Source: Conyzicola nivalis_A (GTDB lineage: Bacteria; Actinomycetota; Actinomycetes; Actinomycetales; Microbacteriaceae). Taken from it: a stretch of DNA of 64,000 nt. The translations under genes and the position numbers were made by a program. Numbering within the stretch: position 1 is the stretch's first letter; every line of letters begins with the position of its first letter. This document shows positions 9,128-16,696 of the stretch, in pieces. The notes beneath the pieces were generated by a model, which worked only from the letters and a program-made list of their open reading frames with translations, searched no databases and was not told where the DNA came from. The stretch covers positions 434,001 through 498,000 of the forward strand of contig NZ_JBEPSJ010000002.1 in the NCBI RefSeq assembly GCF_040548875.1. The letters are read 5' to 3'.

Positions 9128-9997
9128 TTATTTCAATCCGGACAGGGCGAACCCCTGAATGACGAAGCGCTGGAAGACGACGAAGACGATGAGGATCGGG
9201 ATGACCATCACCGACGCCGCGGCCATCTGCAGCGAGGGGTTCACGGCGAGCTGCTGGTTCAGCAGCGACAGCCCCACCGACAGGGTGTAGAGCTTCTGGT
9301 CGCTCGCGATGATGAGGGGCCAGAGGAAGCTGTTCCAGCCGGCGATGAACGTCAGCACGATCTGCACGGCGAGGATCGGTTTCGACATGGGCAGCACGAT
9401 CTGCCAGAAGGTGCGCCACTCGCCCGCGCCGTCGAGCCGGGCCGCCTCCAGCATCTCGGTGGGGATGGTCGACATGAACTGCCGGAAGAGGAAGATGCTG
9501 AACCCGCCGACGAGCGTGGGAAGCGCGATGCCGATGAGCGTGTTCGTGAGCTTCATCTGGTTGAGGATCAGATAGGTCGGGATCATCGTCACCTGGATCG
9601 GCACCATCATCGTCGCGAGGACGAGGAAGAACATCCACCGCTTGCCGCGGAACTCGAACTTCGCGAAGGCGTACCCGGCCATCGCCATGAGCACGAGCCC
9701 GACCATGCCGATGGCGACGACGGCGAGCGTGTTCACCAGGTAGCGGCCGAAGTCCAGCTCGGTGAACAGCATCCGGTAGTACTCGAGAGTGGGTTCGTGC
9801 GGAAGAACCGACGGCGGGAAGTCGGTGGACTCGCGCTGCGGTTTCACCGACGCGGAGAGCATCCAGATGAACGGGAAGGCCGTGATGAGCGCACCGGCCG
9901 CGAGCACCCCGCCGATGAGCACGGTGAGCCAGCGCGTCTTGCGGGCCGCCGAGCGGTCGGACCGGCGCATCCGGAGTCCGAGTCTTCTAGTAGTCAT
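9128..9997 (-). CDS. Carbohydrate ABC transporter permease (MalG-like, CUT1)
   Basis: 289 residues with six predicted membrane spans and the EAA loop E-A-A-R-L-D-G-A-G-E-W (about residues 190-200) that contacts the ATPase. It pairs with the permease upstream, overlapping it by 11 bp, and with the solute-binding protein at 10937-12181. As usual for CUT1 sugar importers in actinobacteria, no ATPase gene is present in the cluster; a shared MsiK-type ATPase elsewhere is expected. Substrate is inferred to be a beta-glucoside or gluco-oligosaccharide from the flanking GH1 and GH5 genes. Confidence 0.88.
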   Translation of the reverse strand: MTTRRLGLRMRRSDRSAARKTRWLTVLIGGVLAAGALITAFPFIWMLSASVKPQRESTDFPPSVLPHEPTLEYYRMLFTELDFGRYLVNTLAVVAIGMVGLVLMAMAGYAFAKFEFRGKRWMFFLVLATMMVPIQVTMIPTYLILNQMKLTNTLIGIALPTLVGGFSIFLFRQFMSTIPTEMLEAARLDGAGEWRTFWQIVLPMSKPILAVQIVLTFIAGWNSFLWPLIIASDQKLYTLSVGLSLLNQQLAVNPSLQMAAASVMVIPILIVFVVFQRFVIQGFALSGLK

Positions 9998-10865
9998 CGT
10001 CGGCCTTCCGCGCCCGGAGCTGCACGAGGGTGATGACCGCGATGATCGCGAACAGCACGATCGACCCGGCGCTCGCGTACCCGAACTGGTTCATCCGGAA
10101 GCCCTCCTTGTAGAGGAATATGGACACGCTCGTCGTGGCGCCGAGCGGACCGCCGTCGGTCAGCACGAACGGCTCGTCGAAGAACTGCCCCCAGGAGATG
10201 ATCGTCGTCACGGTGACGAAGAAGATGGCGAATCGCAGCAGGGGCACAGTGATCGAGAAGGTCTTGCGCCACTCACCCGCCCCGTCGAGCGACGCGGCCT
10301 CCAGATAGTCCTTCGGCACGCCCTGCAGCGCCGCGAGGAAGATGATGATGTTGAGCCCGGTACCTCTCCACACGGCGACGAGGGCGACCGAGAACTTCGC
10401 CAGCACCGGGTCGGAGAGCCACTGCACCTGTTCGACCCCCACGAGCGAGAGCAAGTAATTCAGAAACCCGAACTGCGTGTTGTACAGGTATCCCCAGATC
10501 AGCGAGATCGCGACGATCGCCGTGATGGCGGGGATGAAGTAGAACGATCGCAGTGCCCGGAAGAACGGGTGGTCGCTTCGGTTGAGCAGCAGCGCGACGG
10601 CGAGCGAGAGCACGACGACCGCGGGAACGCCGACCGCCGCGAAGATGCCCGTGTTGGTCAGCGCCTGCCAGAAGTCGGCGTCGCCGAACAGCGTGACGTA
10701 GTTGTCGATACCGACGAACTTCACGTTTCTGATATTCGCGAACGCCGAGATGTTCATGTTCGTGAAGCTCACGGCGAGCGCGACGAAGATGGGGAACACT
10801 CCGAAGGTCACCAGCAGGAGCATCGCCGGCGTGACGAAGAGATACGGAGACAGCCTGTTGCGCAC
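9987..10865 (-). CDS. Carbohydrate ABC transporter permease (MalF-like, CUT1)
   Basis: 292 residues beginning MRNRLSPYLFVTPAMLLLVT, the standard start of MalF-type permeases without the long periplasmic loop. Six membrane spans and the EAA loop E-A-A-S-L-D-G-A-G-E-W are visible. It forms the heterodimeric channel with the next gene. A 71-bp gap containing a hairpin separates it from the solute-binding protein gene upstream. Confidence 0.88.
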   Translation of the reverse strand: MRNRLSPYLFVTPAMLLLVTFGVFPIFVALAVSFTNMNISAFANIRNVKFVGIDNYVTLFGDADFWQALTNTGIFAAVGVPAVVVLSLAVALLLNRSDHPFFRALRSFYFIPAITAIVAISLIWGYLYNTQFGFLNYLLSLVGVEQVQWLSDPVLAKFSVALVAVWRGTGLNIIIFLAALQGVPKDYLEAASLDGAGEWRKTFSITVPLLRFAIFFVTVTTIISWGQFFDEPFVLTDGGPLGATTSVSIFLYKEGFRMNQFGYASAGSIVLFAIIAVITLVQLRARKADDDY

Positions 10866-10901
10866 GATCGCTCCTTTCGAGACGGTGGACGGATGGCGGA
10901 A

Positions 10902-10930
10902 GGGGCCGACGCATTCGCAGCGACGGCCCC
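10902..10930 (-). terminator. Hairpin between binding-protein and permease genes (possible attenuator)
   Basis: GGGGCCG pairs with CGGCCCC, extended inward by CGC/GCG, seven bases after the binding-protein stop and within the operon. Hairpins in this position commonly protect the upstream mRNA or partly stop transcription, giving more binding protein than permease. There is no U-tract; the role is inferred. Confidence 0.45.
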
Positions 10931-10936
10931 GCTCTG

Positions 10937-12181
10937 CTAGTCGACCGAGAGACCCTCGGTCTTGGCGAAGAACGCGGCCAGCGCCTCGTCACGGTCGGCG
11001 CCGGTGAGCGCGATCGCGTTGAGCGCGTTGAGCAGCTCGGTGCCGACGGCGCCGTCCCAGTTGGACACGAGCGGCAGCACCTTCGACGAGGCGAGCTGCT
11101 CGGTGTATACGGCCACGTTCGGGTCGCTGTTGAGGTCGGCGTCGTCGAGCGCAGAACTGACCGTCGGGAGCTCGCCGCTCAACTCGTACCAGTCGAGCTG
11201 GGTCTCGGGCTGCGAGAGGAACTCGAGGAGCTCGAGCGACGCCTCCTGCTGGTCGGTGTTGGCCCACACGCCGAGGTTGGAGCCGGCGAAGAGGGAGGTC
11301 GACGAGTCCTCGGCCGGCAGGAGGCTGGCCTGCCACTTCCCCTCGAGTTCGGGCGCGCCATCCGCGATCGCCTTGCCCAGGTACGGTCCGCTCACGAGCA
11401 TCGGCGCGACACCGGAGATGAACCCCTGGGTCTGGTCGAAGTCGCCGTTTGTGGGAACACTGCCGTCGGCGTACAGGCCGGTGTAGATGTCGACCGCCTT
11501 CTGGAACTCGGGGGTGTCGAAGTCGACGTTGCCCTCGGAGTCGATGACGTCGCCGCCGAGGCTCCAGGTCATCTCCACCGGCAGCGGGGCGTCCCACTGC
11601 GGGATGTAGTAGCCGAACTGGCCGCTGCCCCGACCGGCGAGTACCTTCGCGTCGTCACGCAGCTCGTCCCAGGTGGTGGGCGGCGCGTCGATGCCGTTCT
11701 CGGCGAGGATGTCTGTTCGCGTGAAGAGCACACGGGTGTCGCTGACCCAGGGGATGCTGACGATCTGTCCGTTGACGGATGTCGCATCGCCGCTGACCCC
11801 GGAGGGGAAGTTGGCGGGGTCGAGGCCGGCGTAGTCGCCGATGAGGTCGTCGAGCGGGAGGAGCGCGCCGGCGTCGGCGAAGGTGCGCAGTTTGGACAGG
11901 CCGATCTGCAGCACGTCGGGCCCGGACCCGGATGCGACCGAGGTGGTCAGCTTCTCGTCGATGCTGTCCCACGGGATGGCGACGACCTCGACCTCGTGGC
12001 CGCTCTCCGTCACGAACGGTTCGACGAGCGATTCGAAGTTGGTGCCGGAGTCGCCCATGACCCACACGGTGAGCGGCCCGTCTGCCTCGGCGGTGCCCGG
12101 ATCGGATGTGCAGGCGGCGAGGCTCAGGGCCAGACCCGTGATTGCCACGGGAGCGAGGGCCTTGGTCAGTATTCTCTTCAT
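10937..12181 (-). CDS. Sugar ABC transporter solute-binding lipoprotein
   Basis: 414 residues, starting MKRILTKALAPVAITG with lipobox LSLAAC (Cys about 24), so it is anchored to the outer face of the membrane. The family-1 extracellular solute-binding fold is supported by the LTVWVMGDSG start, the W-D-x-L-x-x-D-A-K segment and the C-terminal helix-rich domain. It delivers the sugar to the two CUT1 permeases downstream. The frame stays open upstream through the GH1 gap, but the ATG at 12181 is preceded by an AAAGGGA ribosome-binding site and gives the signal peptide, so it is the start. Confidence 0.9.
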   Translation of the reverse strand: MKRILTKALAPVAITGLALSLAACTSDPGTAEADGPLTVWVMGDSGTNFESLVEPFVTESGHEVEVVAIPWDSIDEKLTTSVASGSGPDVLQIGLSKLRTFADAGALLPLDDLIGDYAGLDPANFPSGVSGDATSVNGQIVSIPWVSDTRVLFTRTDILAENGIDAPPTTWDELRDDAKVLAGRGSGQFGYYIPQWDAPLPVEMTWSLGGDVIDSEGNVDFDTPEFQKAVDIYTGLYADGSVPTNGDFDQTQGFISGVAPMLVSGPYLGKAIADGAPELEGKWQASLLPAEDSSTSLFAGSNLGVWANTDQQEASLELLEFLSQPETQLDWYELSGELPTVSSALDDADLNSDPNVAVYTEQLASSKVLPLVSNWDGAVGTELLNALNAIALTGADRDEALAAFFAKTEGLSVD

Positions 12182-12257
12182 TGAGTTTCCCTTTCTAGGT
12201 GCAAGTAAAGCGGGATTTGGCGCTGGGATGGCCCGCGACAGAGGGCTTCTCCCGTTT

Positions 12258-13640
12258 TTATGCCGGAACGACAACCGATTCCACGGAGGAACGGTGCCGG
12301 GCAATCTGGTGCGCGTACCAGTGAGCGCTTCGCTTGGGGATGCGCGTCTGGTCGCGGTAGTCGACGAAGACGAGGCCGAAACGCTTGCTGTAGCCCTCCG
12401 CCCACTCGAAGTTGTCGAGGAACGACCAGGCGTAGTAGCCGCGGAGGTCGACCCCCTCCTCGATCGCTCGTCCTGCAGCGGCGAGGTAGCCGCCGAAGTA
12501 CGCCACCCGGTCGTGGTCGTTGACCTGGCCGTCGGGGTCGACGTAGTCGTTGTAGCTGGCGCCGTTCTCGGTGATGTAGATGGGCAGGCTCGTGAAGTCG
12601 CGCGACACACGACGGAGCACGGCGCCGAGCGACTCGGGGATCACCGACCAGCCGAATGACGTTGTGGCGGGGGAGGCCGGTCGTTCGCCGACTCGCAGGT
12701 AGGTGCCGTCGTCGTCGTGCCAGGCTTCCACGCGCTGATAGTGGTTCATGCCGACGAAGTCGACGGGCTGGCCGATGACCGCGAGGTCGCCGTCGTCGAC
12801 GAGCGCGTCGAGGCCGAGCGGGGCGAATAGCTCGCGCACGGCGGTCGAGTAGTCGCCCAGATACACGGGGTCGAGGAAGACGCGGTTGCTCATGGCATCC
12901 AGCCGCACGACAGCTTCGGCATCCGCCGCCGAGCTGCTGGCCGGCACGATGTCGGTCACGATGTTCGAGTTGCCGACGCGCAGCCCGGGGTCGATGGCGC
13001 GGATCGCCGACACGGCCAGGCCGTGGGCGAGGTTGACGTGGTGGGCGGCGGCGACGGCGAGCCTCGGGTCCTTCTTGCCGGGCGCGTGCGCGCCGCGACC
13101 GTAGCCGAGGAATGCGACGCACCACGGCTCGTTGATGGTGATCCAGTCACGGGCGAGGTGTCCGAGTGCGCGCACCGTGCGGTCCGCGTAGTCGGCGAAC
13201 AGATACGCCGTCTCCCGGGCGGGCCAGCCGCCGGCGTCTTCGAGCGGCTGCGGCAGGTCCCAGTGATAGAGCGTGACCATGGGGGTGATCCCCCGCTCGC
13301 GCATGCCCTCGAGCAGCGCCGTGTAGAAGGCCACACCCTCCGGGTTGAGGTCGCCGCGTCCGGTGGGCTGCAGCCGCACCCACGAGAGCGAGAGACGGTA
13401 GTGGCTGATTCCCAAACTCGCCATCAGGTCGAGGTCGTCGGCCCAGCGGTGATAGTGGTCGCAGGCGATATCGCCGTTGTCGCCGTTGAGCGTCAGGTGG
13501 TCTACGTTGGCGAACGTGTCCCAGATGCTCGGCCCCCGCCCGCCTTCGCGAGCGGCACCTTCGATCTGGTAGGCCGCCGTGGCGACGCCCCAACGGAAGT
13601 CCGCGGGGAACGGCGCGATGTCTAGAGCGTCTGTCGTCAT
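12258..13640 (-). CDS. GH1 beta-glucosidase
   Basis: 460 residues, cytoplasmic. Family 1 hallmarks are FRWGVATAAYQIEGA near the N-terminus, acid/base Glu171 in TINEP and nucleophile Glu358 in YITENG. It releases glucose from imported beta-glucosides or the products of the GH5 enzyme. It is the first gene of the locus, directly behind a near-consensus promoter with an overlapping ROK-type operator, and is followed after 76 bp by the binding-protein gene. ATG at 13640 gives the usual family length. Confidence 0.92.
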   Translation of the reverse strand: MTTDALDIAPFPADFRWGVATAAYQIEGAAREGGRGPSIWDTFANVDHLTLNGDNGDIACDHYHRWADDLDLMASLGISHYRLSLSWVRLQPTGRGDLNPEGVAFYTALLEGMRERGITPMVTLYHWDLPQPLEDAGGWPARETAYLFADYADRTVRALGHLARDWITINEPWCVAFLGYGRGAHAPGKKDPRLAVAAAHHVNLAHGLAVSAIRAIDPGLRVGNSNIVTDIVPASSSAADAEAVVRLDAMSNRVFLDPVYLGDYSTAVRELFAPLGLDALVDDGDLAVIGQPVDFVGMNHYQRVEAWHDDDGTYLRVGERPASPATTSFGWSVIPESLGAVLRRVSRDFTSLPIYITENGASYNDYVDPDGQVNDHDRVAYFGGYLAAAGRAIEEGVDLRGYYAWSFLDNFEWAEGYSKRFGLVFVDYRDQTRIPKRSAHWYAHQIARHRSSVESVVVPA

Positions 13641-13670
13641 CGACCGGTGCTTTCACTCGGGGGGAACCAC

Positions 13671-13712
13671 TTATTTCAATATTTATAATAACCCTTGCAC
13701 TAACGCTGTCAA
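13671..13712 (-). promoter_or_regulatory. Promoter and overlapping ROK-type operator for the beta-glucoside operon
   Basis: On the minus strand TTGACA (13712-13707) is followed after 16 bp by TATTAT (13690-13685), a near-consensus housekeeping promoter. The -10 box lies inside a 21-bp imperfect palindrome at 13671-13691 with TTATT and AATAA ends (14 of 21 positions symmetrical), matching the AT-rich sites bound by NagC/XylR-type ROK repressors. Repression would work by blocking the -10 region. The next gene but four downstream encodes a ROK repressor. Confidence 0.65.
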
Positions 13713-13825
13713 GCATTTTCACGCGAGGCTTCCGTGGGCGCACGGAGGCCGTCTCGGCCGCCGTGCCCCAGCATTGAACGGCGGCGCGATAGCGCAACGC
13801 GTACCCCTTCGACGGAGACCGAGCG

Positions 13826-14668
13826 ATGCAGCAAGCGAACACCCACCTTTCCGAGCTCGTCGAGCGCAGCGAGGCCGAGGCGATGCACCTCTGGCTCTCG
13901 GGTCTGCCCGAGCCGCAGCGATCCACACTGCGTACCTCCGCCGTGCGTCTCGCCGGCGGGGTCGTCTGCACGATGGCGAACGACCCGGTGAACTACTGGA
14001 GCAAGGCCCTCGGCTTCGGCTTCGAGAGCCCCGTCGACGCGCGCCTGGTGCGGGAGGTCGTCGAGGTGTTCCGCGCCCGGGGTGTGCGCGAGGCGACCAT
14101 TCAGATCGCGCCCGGGAACCTTCCCTCCGACTGGGACGACATCCGCAGCGCCCACGGGCTGACACGCGGCAACCCCTGGGTGAAGCTCGCCGGCGAGATC
14201 GACGTCGACGTGACCGCGGCCGAGCCGCGGGAGAGCCGGGTGCGCGTCGGCCGGGTGCACGCAGACAGGGTTGCCGAGTGGGCAGATGTCGTGTTCAGCG
14301 GGTTCGGGATGCCTCCCGCCGATCTTGGCCGGATGGCGGAGTCGTCGACGCGGTCGGCCTCCTCGCTGCCGTTCGCGGCCTGGCTCGGCGACGAGATGAT
14401 CGGCGGCGCGAGCCTCTTCCTGCACGGCGAGACCGCGCACCTGTTCGGGGCATCCACTCTCCCGGGGTTCCGTGGTCTCGGCGCGCAGTCCTCGCTCATC
14501 GCCGCCCGGGCTCAGGCCGCCCGTGAGGCGGGAGCGCGGTGGCTGGTGGGCGAGACCGGCAAGCCCGATGCCGACGGCGAGAGCGCGTCGCTCTCGAACA
14601 TGCTGCGGGCCGGGTTGAAGCCCCTCTACGAGCGCGAGAACTGGGAGTGGTCAGACACCGCGCTCTGA
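13826..14668 (+). CDS. GNAT family N-acetyltransferase
   Basis: 280 residues with two tandem GNAT-like halves. The C-terminal half (about 140-280) carries the readable motif A region: G-A-S-T-L-P-G-F-R-G-L-G-A-Q-S-S-L, where R/Q-x-x-G-x-G/A binds acetyl-CoA, preceded by the beta-strand W-L-G-D-E-M-I-G-G-A-S-L. The N-terminal half lacks this loop and may be structural. Substrate unknown. It reads away from the beta-glucoside operon and converges with the IclR gene, overlapping it by 18 bp. Confidence 0.75.
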   Translation: MQQANTHLSELVERSEAEAMHLWLSGLPEPQRSTLRTSAVRLAGGVVCTMANDPVNYWSKALGFGFESPVDARLVREVVEVFRARGVREATIQIAPGNLPSDWDDIRSAHGLTRGNPWVKLAGEIDVDVTAAEPRESRVRVGRVHADRVAEWADVVFSGFGMPPADLGRMAESSTRSASSLPFAAWLGDEMIGGASLFLHGETAHLFGASTLPGFRGLGAQSSLIAARAQAAREAGARWLVGETGKPDADGESASLSNMLRAGLKPLYERENWEWSDTAL

Positions 14669-15469
14669 TCCGCGCTGCGGTCGACCGAGCGTGGCCGCGT
14701 TGCTCAGCCGGCCGAGGTGGAGGGCGGCGAGGTGCACGGCCGACCCGACCTTCTGCGGGTCGAACCCCCCGATGCGCCCCGAGACCGAGAGCGCAGCGAC
14801 CGCGCGTGCGTCTGCCGTGAGGATCGGGCTGGCCGCTCCGGTCACGCCCGGCCCGGCCTCGGCGTTCGAGTAGGCGAGGCGCGTGCGGCGGATGGCCTCC
14901 AGCTCGCGCAGCAGGGAACCGGCGTTGGTGATGGTGCCCGGTTGGTAGGCGACGAAGCCGCGTTCGATAACCCGCTCGACCACCTCGGCCGACGAGAAAG
15001 CCAACAGCGCCTTGCCCGCGCCCGTCGCGTAGGCCGGGAGCCTTCCGCCGACGCGCGACAGCAGCGCCGAGGAGTCGAGACCGGGCAGGATGCCGATGTA
15101 GACGACCTCGGTGCCCTCGAGCACCGAGAGGTGCACGGTCTGCCGGGTGGCGTTGCGCAGGTCGGCCATCGTGGGCAGGGCGAGCGAGCGCAGCTCGTTG
15201 GGTTGGCCCGACAGCTTGCCGAGCTCGAACAGCTTCAGCCCCACGCTCACGGAGTGGCCCTGCCGCTCGAGGTAGCCGTGTCGGACGAGGCTCGACACGA
15301 GCCGGGAGGCGGTGGACTTCGGCAGCCCCGACCGGCGCGCGATCTCGTTGACGCCGATGCGGTCGTCGGCGGCGGAGAACGCGTCGAGCACGGCGGTCAT
15401 CCGTTCGATGACGGAGACGGCAGCGCTCGGGTCTGAAGTCTGCACGTCACCACCTTTGGTCTCGTCCAC
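14651..15469 (-). CDS. IclR-family transcriptional regulator (first paralogue)
   Basis: 272 residues from the GTG at 15469: an IclR winged helix at about 20-80 (IARRSGLPKSTASRLVSSL) and an effector-binding domain with the YATGAGKALLAF segment. It is clearly paralogous to the regulator at 22661-23434 along its whole length. A perfect TATCCA-N5-TGGATA palindrome lies directly against its start codon, so autoregulation is likely. The N-terminal 17 residues are poorly conserved; an internal GTG is a possible alternative start. It may control the adjacent catabolic island or remote genes. Confidence 0.85.
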   Translation of the reverse strand: MDETKGGDVQTSDPSAAVSVIERMTAVLDAFSAADDRIGVNEIARRSGLPKSTASRLVSSLVRHGYLERQGHSVSVGLKLFELGKLSGQPNELRSLALPTMADLRNATRQTVHLSVLEGTEVVYIGILPGLDSSALLSRVGGRLPAYATGAGKALLAFSSAEVVERVIERGFVAYQPGTITNAGSLLRELEAIRRTRLAYSNAEAGPGVTGAASPILTADARAVAALSVSGRIGGFDPQKVGSAVHLAALHLGRLSNAATLGRPQRGSERGV

Positions 15470-15486
15470 TATCCATATCGTGGATA
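15470..15486. promoter_or_regulatory. Palindromic operator at the start of the first IclR gene
   Basis: TATCCA, five bases, TGGATA: a perfect six-base inverted repeat one base upstream of the GTG start at 15469. It has the same arm length and spacing as the GTTCCA-N5-TGGnAC sites found around the paralogous IclR gene, differing in the outer bases, so it is a strong candidate for this regulator's own operator. Confidence 0.65.
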
Positions 15487-15587
15487 CAGCATCTACAATA
15501 TGAATACAGCATGGCCTCGCCCGATGGCGCAGTCAATCCGTTTCAAGAAATAGACCGCGCCCCGTGCGCCACGATAGGTTTCCCCCT

Positions 15588-16379
15588 ATGACCCCAGATC
15601 AGTCCGACACGGGCGTCGATTCCGACAAGCGCGACAAGTCCGACATGGTCGAGAAGGCCCTCTCGCTGCTGGTCCTGTTGGGCGACTCGGCCCAGGGAGC
15701 GTCGGCGACCGAGCTCGCCGGCGCCGCCGACCTCCCGTTCAGCACCACCCACCGCCTGCTCCGCTCGCTGTCGCGCCAGGGGTTCGTGGCATTCGACCCC
15801 GCGTCGAAGCGCTACACGCTGGGTATCCGTGTCTTCCAACTGGGTCAACGCGTGTCGAACGCCAACGGCTTCGCCGGGGCCTCGCTGCCCGTTCTCCGCT
15901 CACTCACCGAGCGCACACGGGAGGCCAGCATCCTCGGCGTTCGCGACGGCTCGCATGTGCTCACCGTGAGCAAGGTCGACGGCCCGCAGGCGTTCCGGGT
16001 CACGAGCGACCCGGGAACCCACAGCCCCCTGCACACGACGGCTCTCGGCAAGGTGCTCGTCGCCTTCGCCGACGACTGGGAGCACCTGGTCGACTCGCTC
16101 GACCTCTTCGCCCGCACCGACACCACGATCACCGAGCGCGCCGTCTTCCGCGCAGACATCGAGGGGGTGCGCGAGCGCGGCTACAGCACGATGCGGGAGG
16201 AGAACGAGGTGGGAATGCACGCCCTCGCGGTGCCCGTGCACGCGATCGACGGGCGCGTCGTGGCGGCCGTGGCCATCGCCGCTCCCGTGTTCCGGCTGCC
16301 CTTCGACGACCTGCTCGCCCTGCTGCCTCCGCTCACCTCCGCCGCGGCCGAGATGTCGGTGCGGCTGCCCCTGCCCTAG
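15588..16379 (+). CDS. IclR-family transcriptional regulator (second, divergent subgroup)
   Basis: 263 residues from the ATG at 15588; an in-frame GTG at 15564 would add eight residues. The winged helix (ATELAGAADLPFSTTHRLLRSL) and the IclR effector domain (HTTALGKVLVAF) are clear, but it belongs to a different subgroup from the two paralogues at 14651 and 22661. It is divergent from the first IclR gene across a 118-bp promoter region that also contains TTTCAAGAAA and a weak ATAGG/CCTAT repeat. Targets are unknown; the closest candidates are the Dabb/dehydratase genes immediately downstream on the other strand. Confidence 0.83.
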   Translation: MTPDQSDTGVDSDKRDKSDMVEKALSLLVLLGDSAQGASATELAGAADLPFSTTHRLLRSLSRQGFVAFDPASKRYTLGIRVFQLGQRVSNANGFAGASLPVLRSLTERTREASILGVRDGSHVLTVSKVDGPQAFRVTSDPGTHSPLHTTALGKVLVAFADDWEHLVDSLDLFARTDTTITERAVFRADIEGVRERGYSTMREENEVGMHALAVPVHAIDGRVVAAVAIAAPVFRLPFDDLLALLPPLTSAAAEMSVRLPLP

Positions 16380-16405
16380 CGCCGGGAGGCCGGGCGGCCG
16401 GGCAG

Positions 16406-16696
16406 CTAGAGCTCGAAGTCGACGACCGCGAGCGACGCCTTCACGGGCGCCGACATCGCGAGCACGGGGGCGTGGGCCGGATGCGCGGTGTACGTCGCGA
16501 GGTCGGCCAGCGAGTCGAAGTCGGCCACGATCGCGATCTCGTGCGAGCTAGGTCCGTGCAGCAGGTCTTCCCCTACAGACATGCTGCGGATCTGCGGAAT
16601 CTGGCGGGGCAGGTCGGCGACCATGGCCATCCACTCCGCGCGCTGTTCCGGCGTGAACCCCGGCACGAAGGTGAAGACGGCGACGTGCCTGATCAC
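16406..16696 (-). CDS. Stress-responsive A/B barrel (Dabb) domain protein
   Basis: 96 residues from a GTG at 16696: VIRHVAVFTFVPGFTPEQ, with the DFDSLADLATYTAHPAHAPV stretch and the C-terminal VVDFEL strand typical of dimeric Dabb proteins. The GTG overlaps the stop of the dehydratase gene (GTGA), so the two are translationally coupled. Dabb proteins in such operons are small enzymes or protective partners in aromatic or cyclic-acid metabolism; a precise role cannot be assigned. Confidence 0.8.
   Translation of the reverse strand: MIRHVAVFTFVPGFTPEQRAEWMAMVADLPRQIPQIRSMSVGEDLLHGPSSHEIAIVADFDSLADLATYTAHPAHAPVLAMSAPVKASLAVVDFEL

Noticed and set aside
15526..15590. TTTCAAGAAA and ATAGG/CCTAT repeats before the second IclR gene as operators
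   Set aside because: Short and weak, and neither recurs elsewhere in the window.
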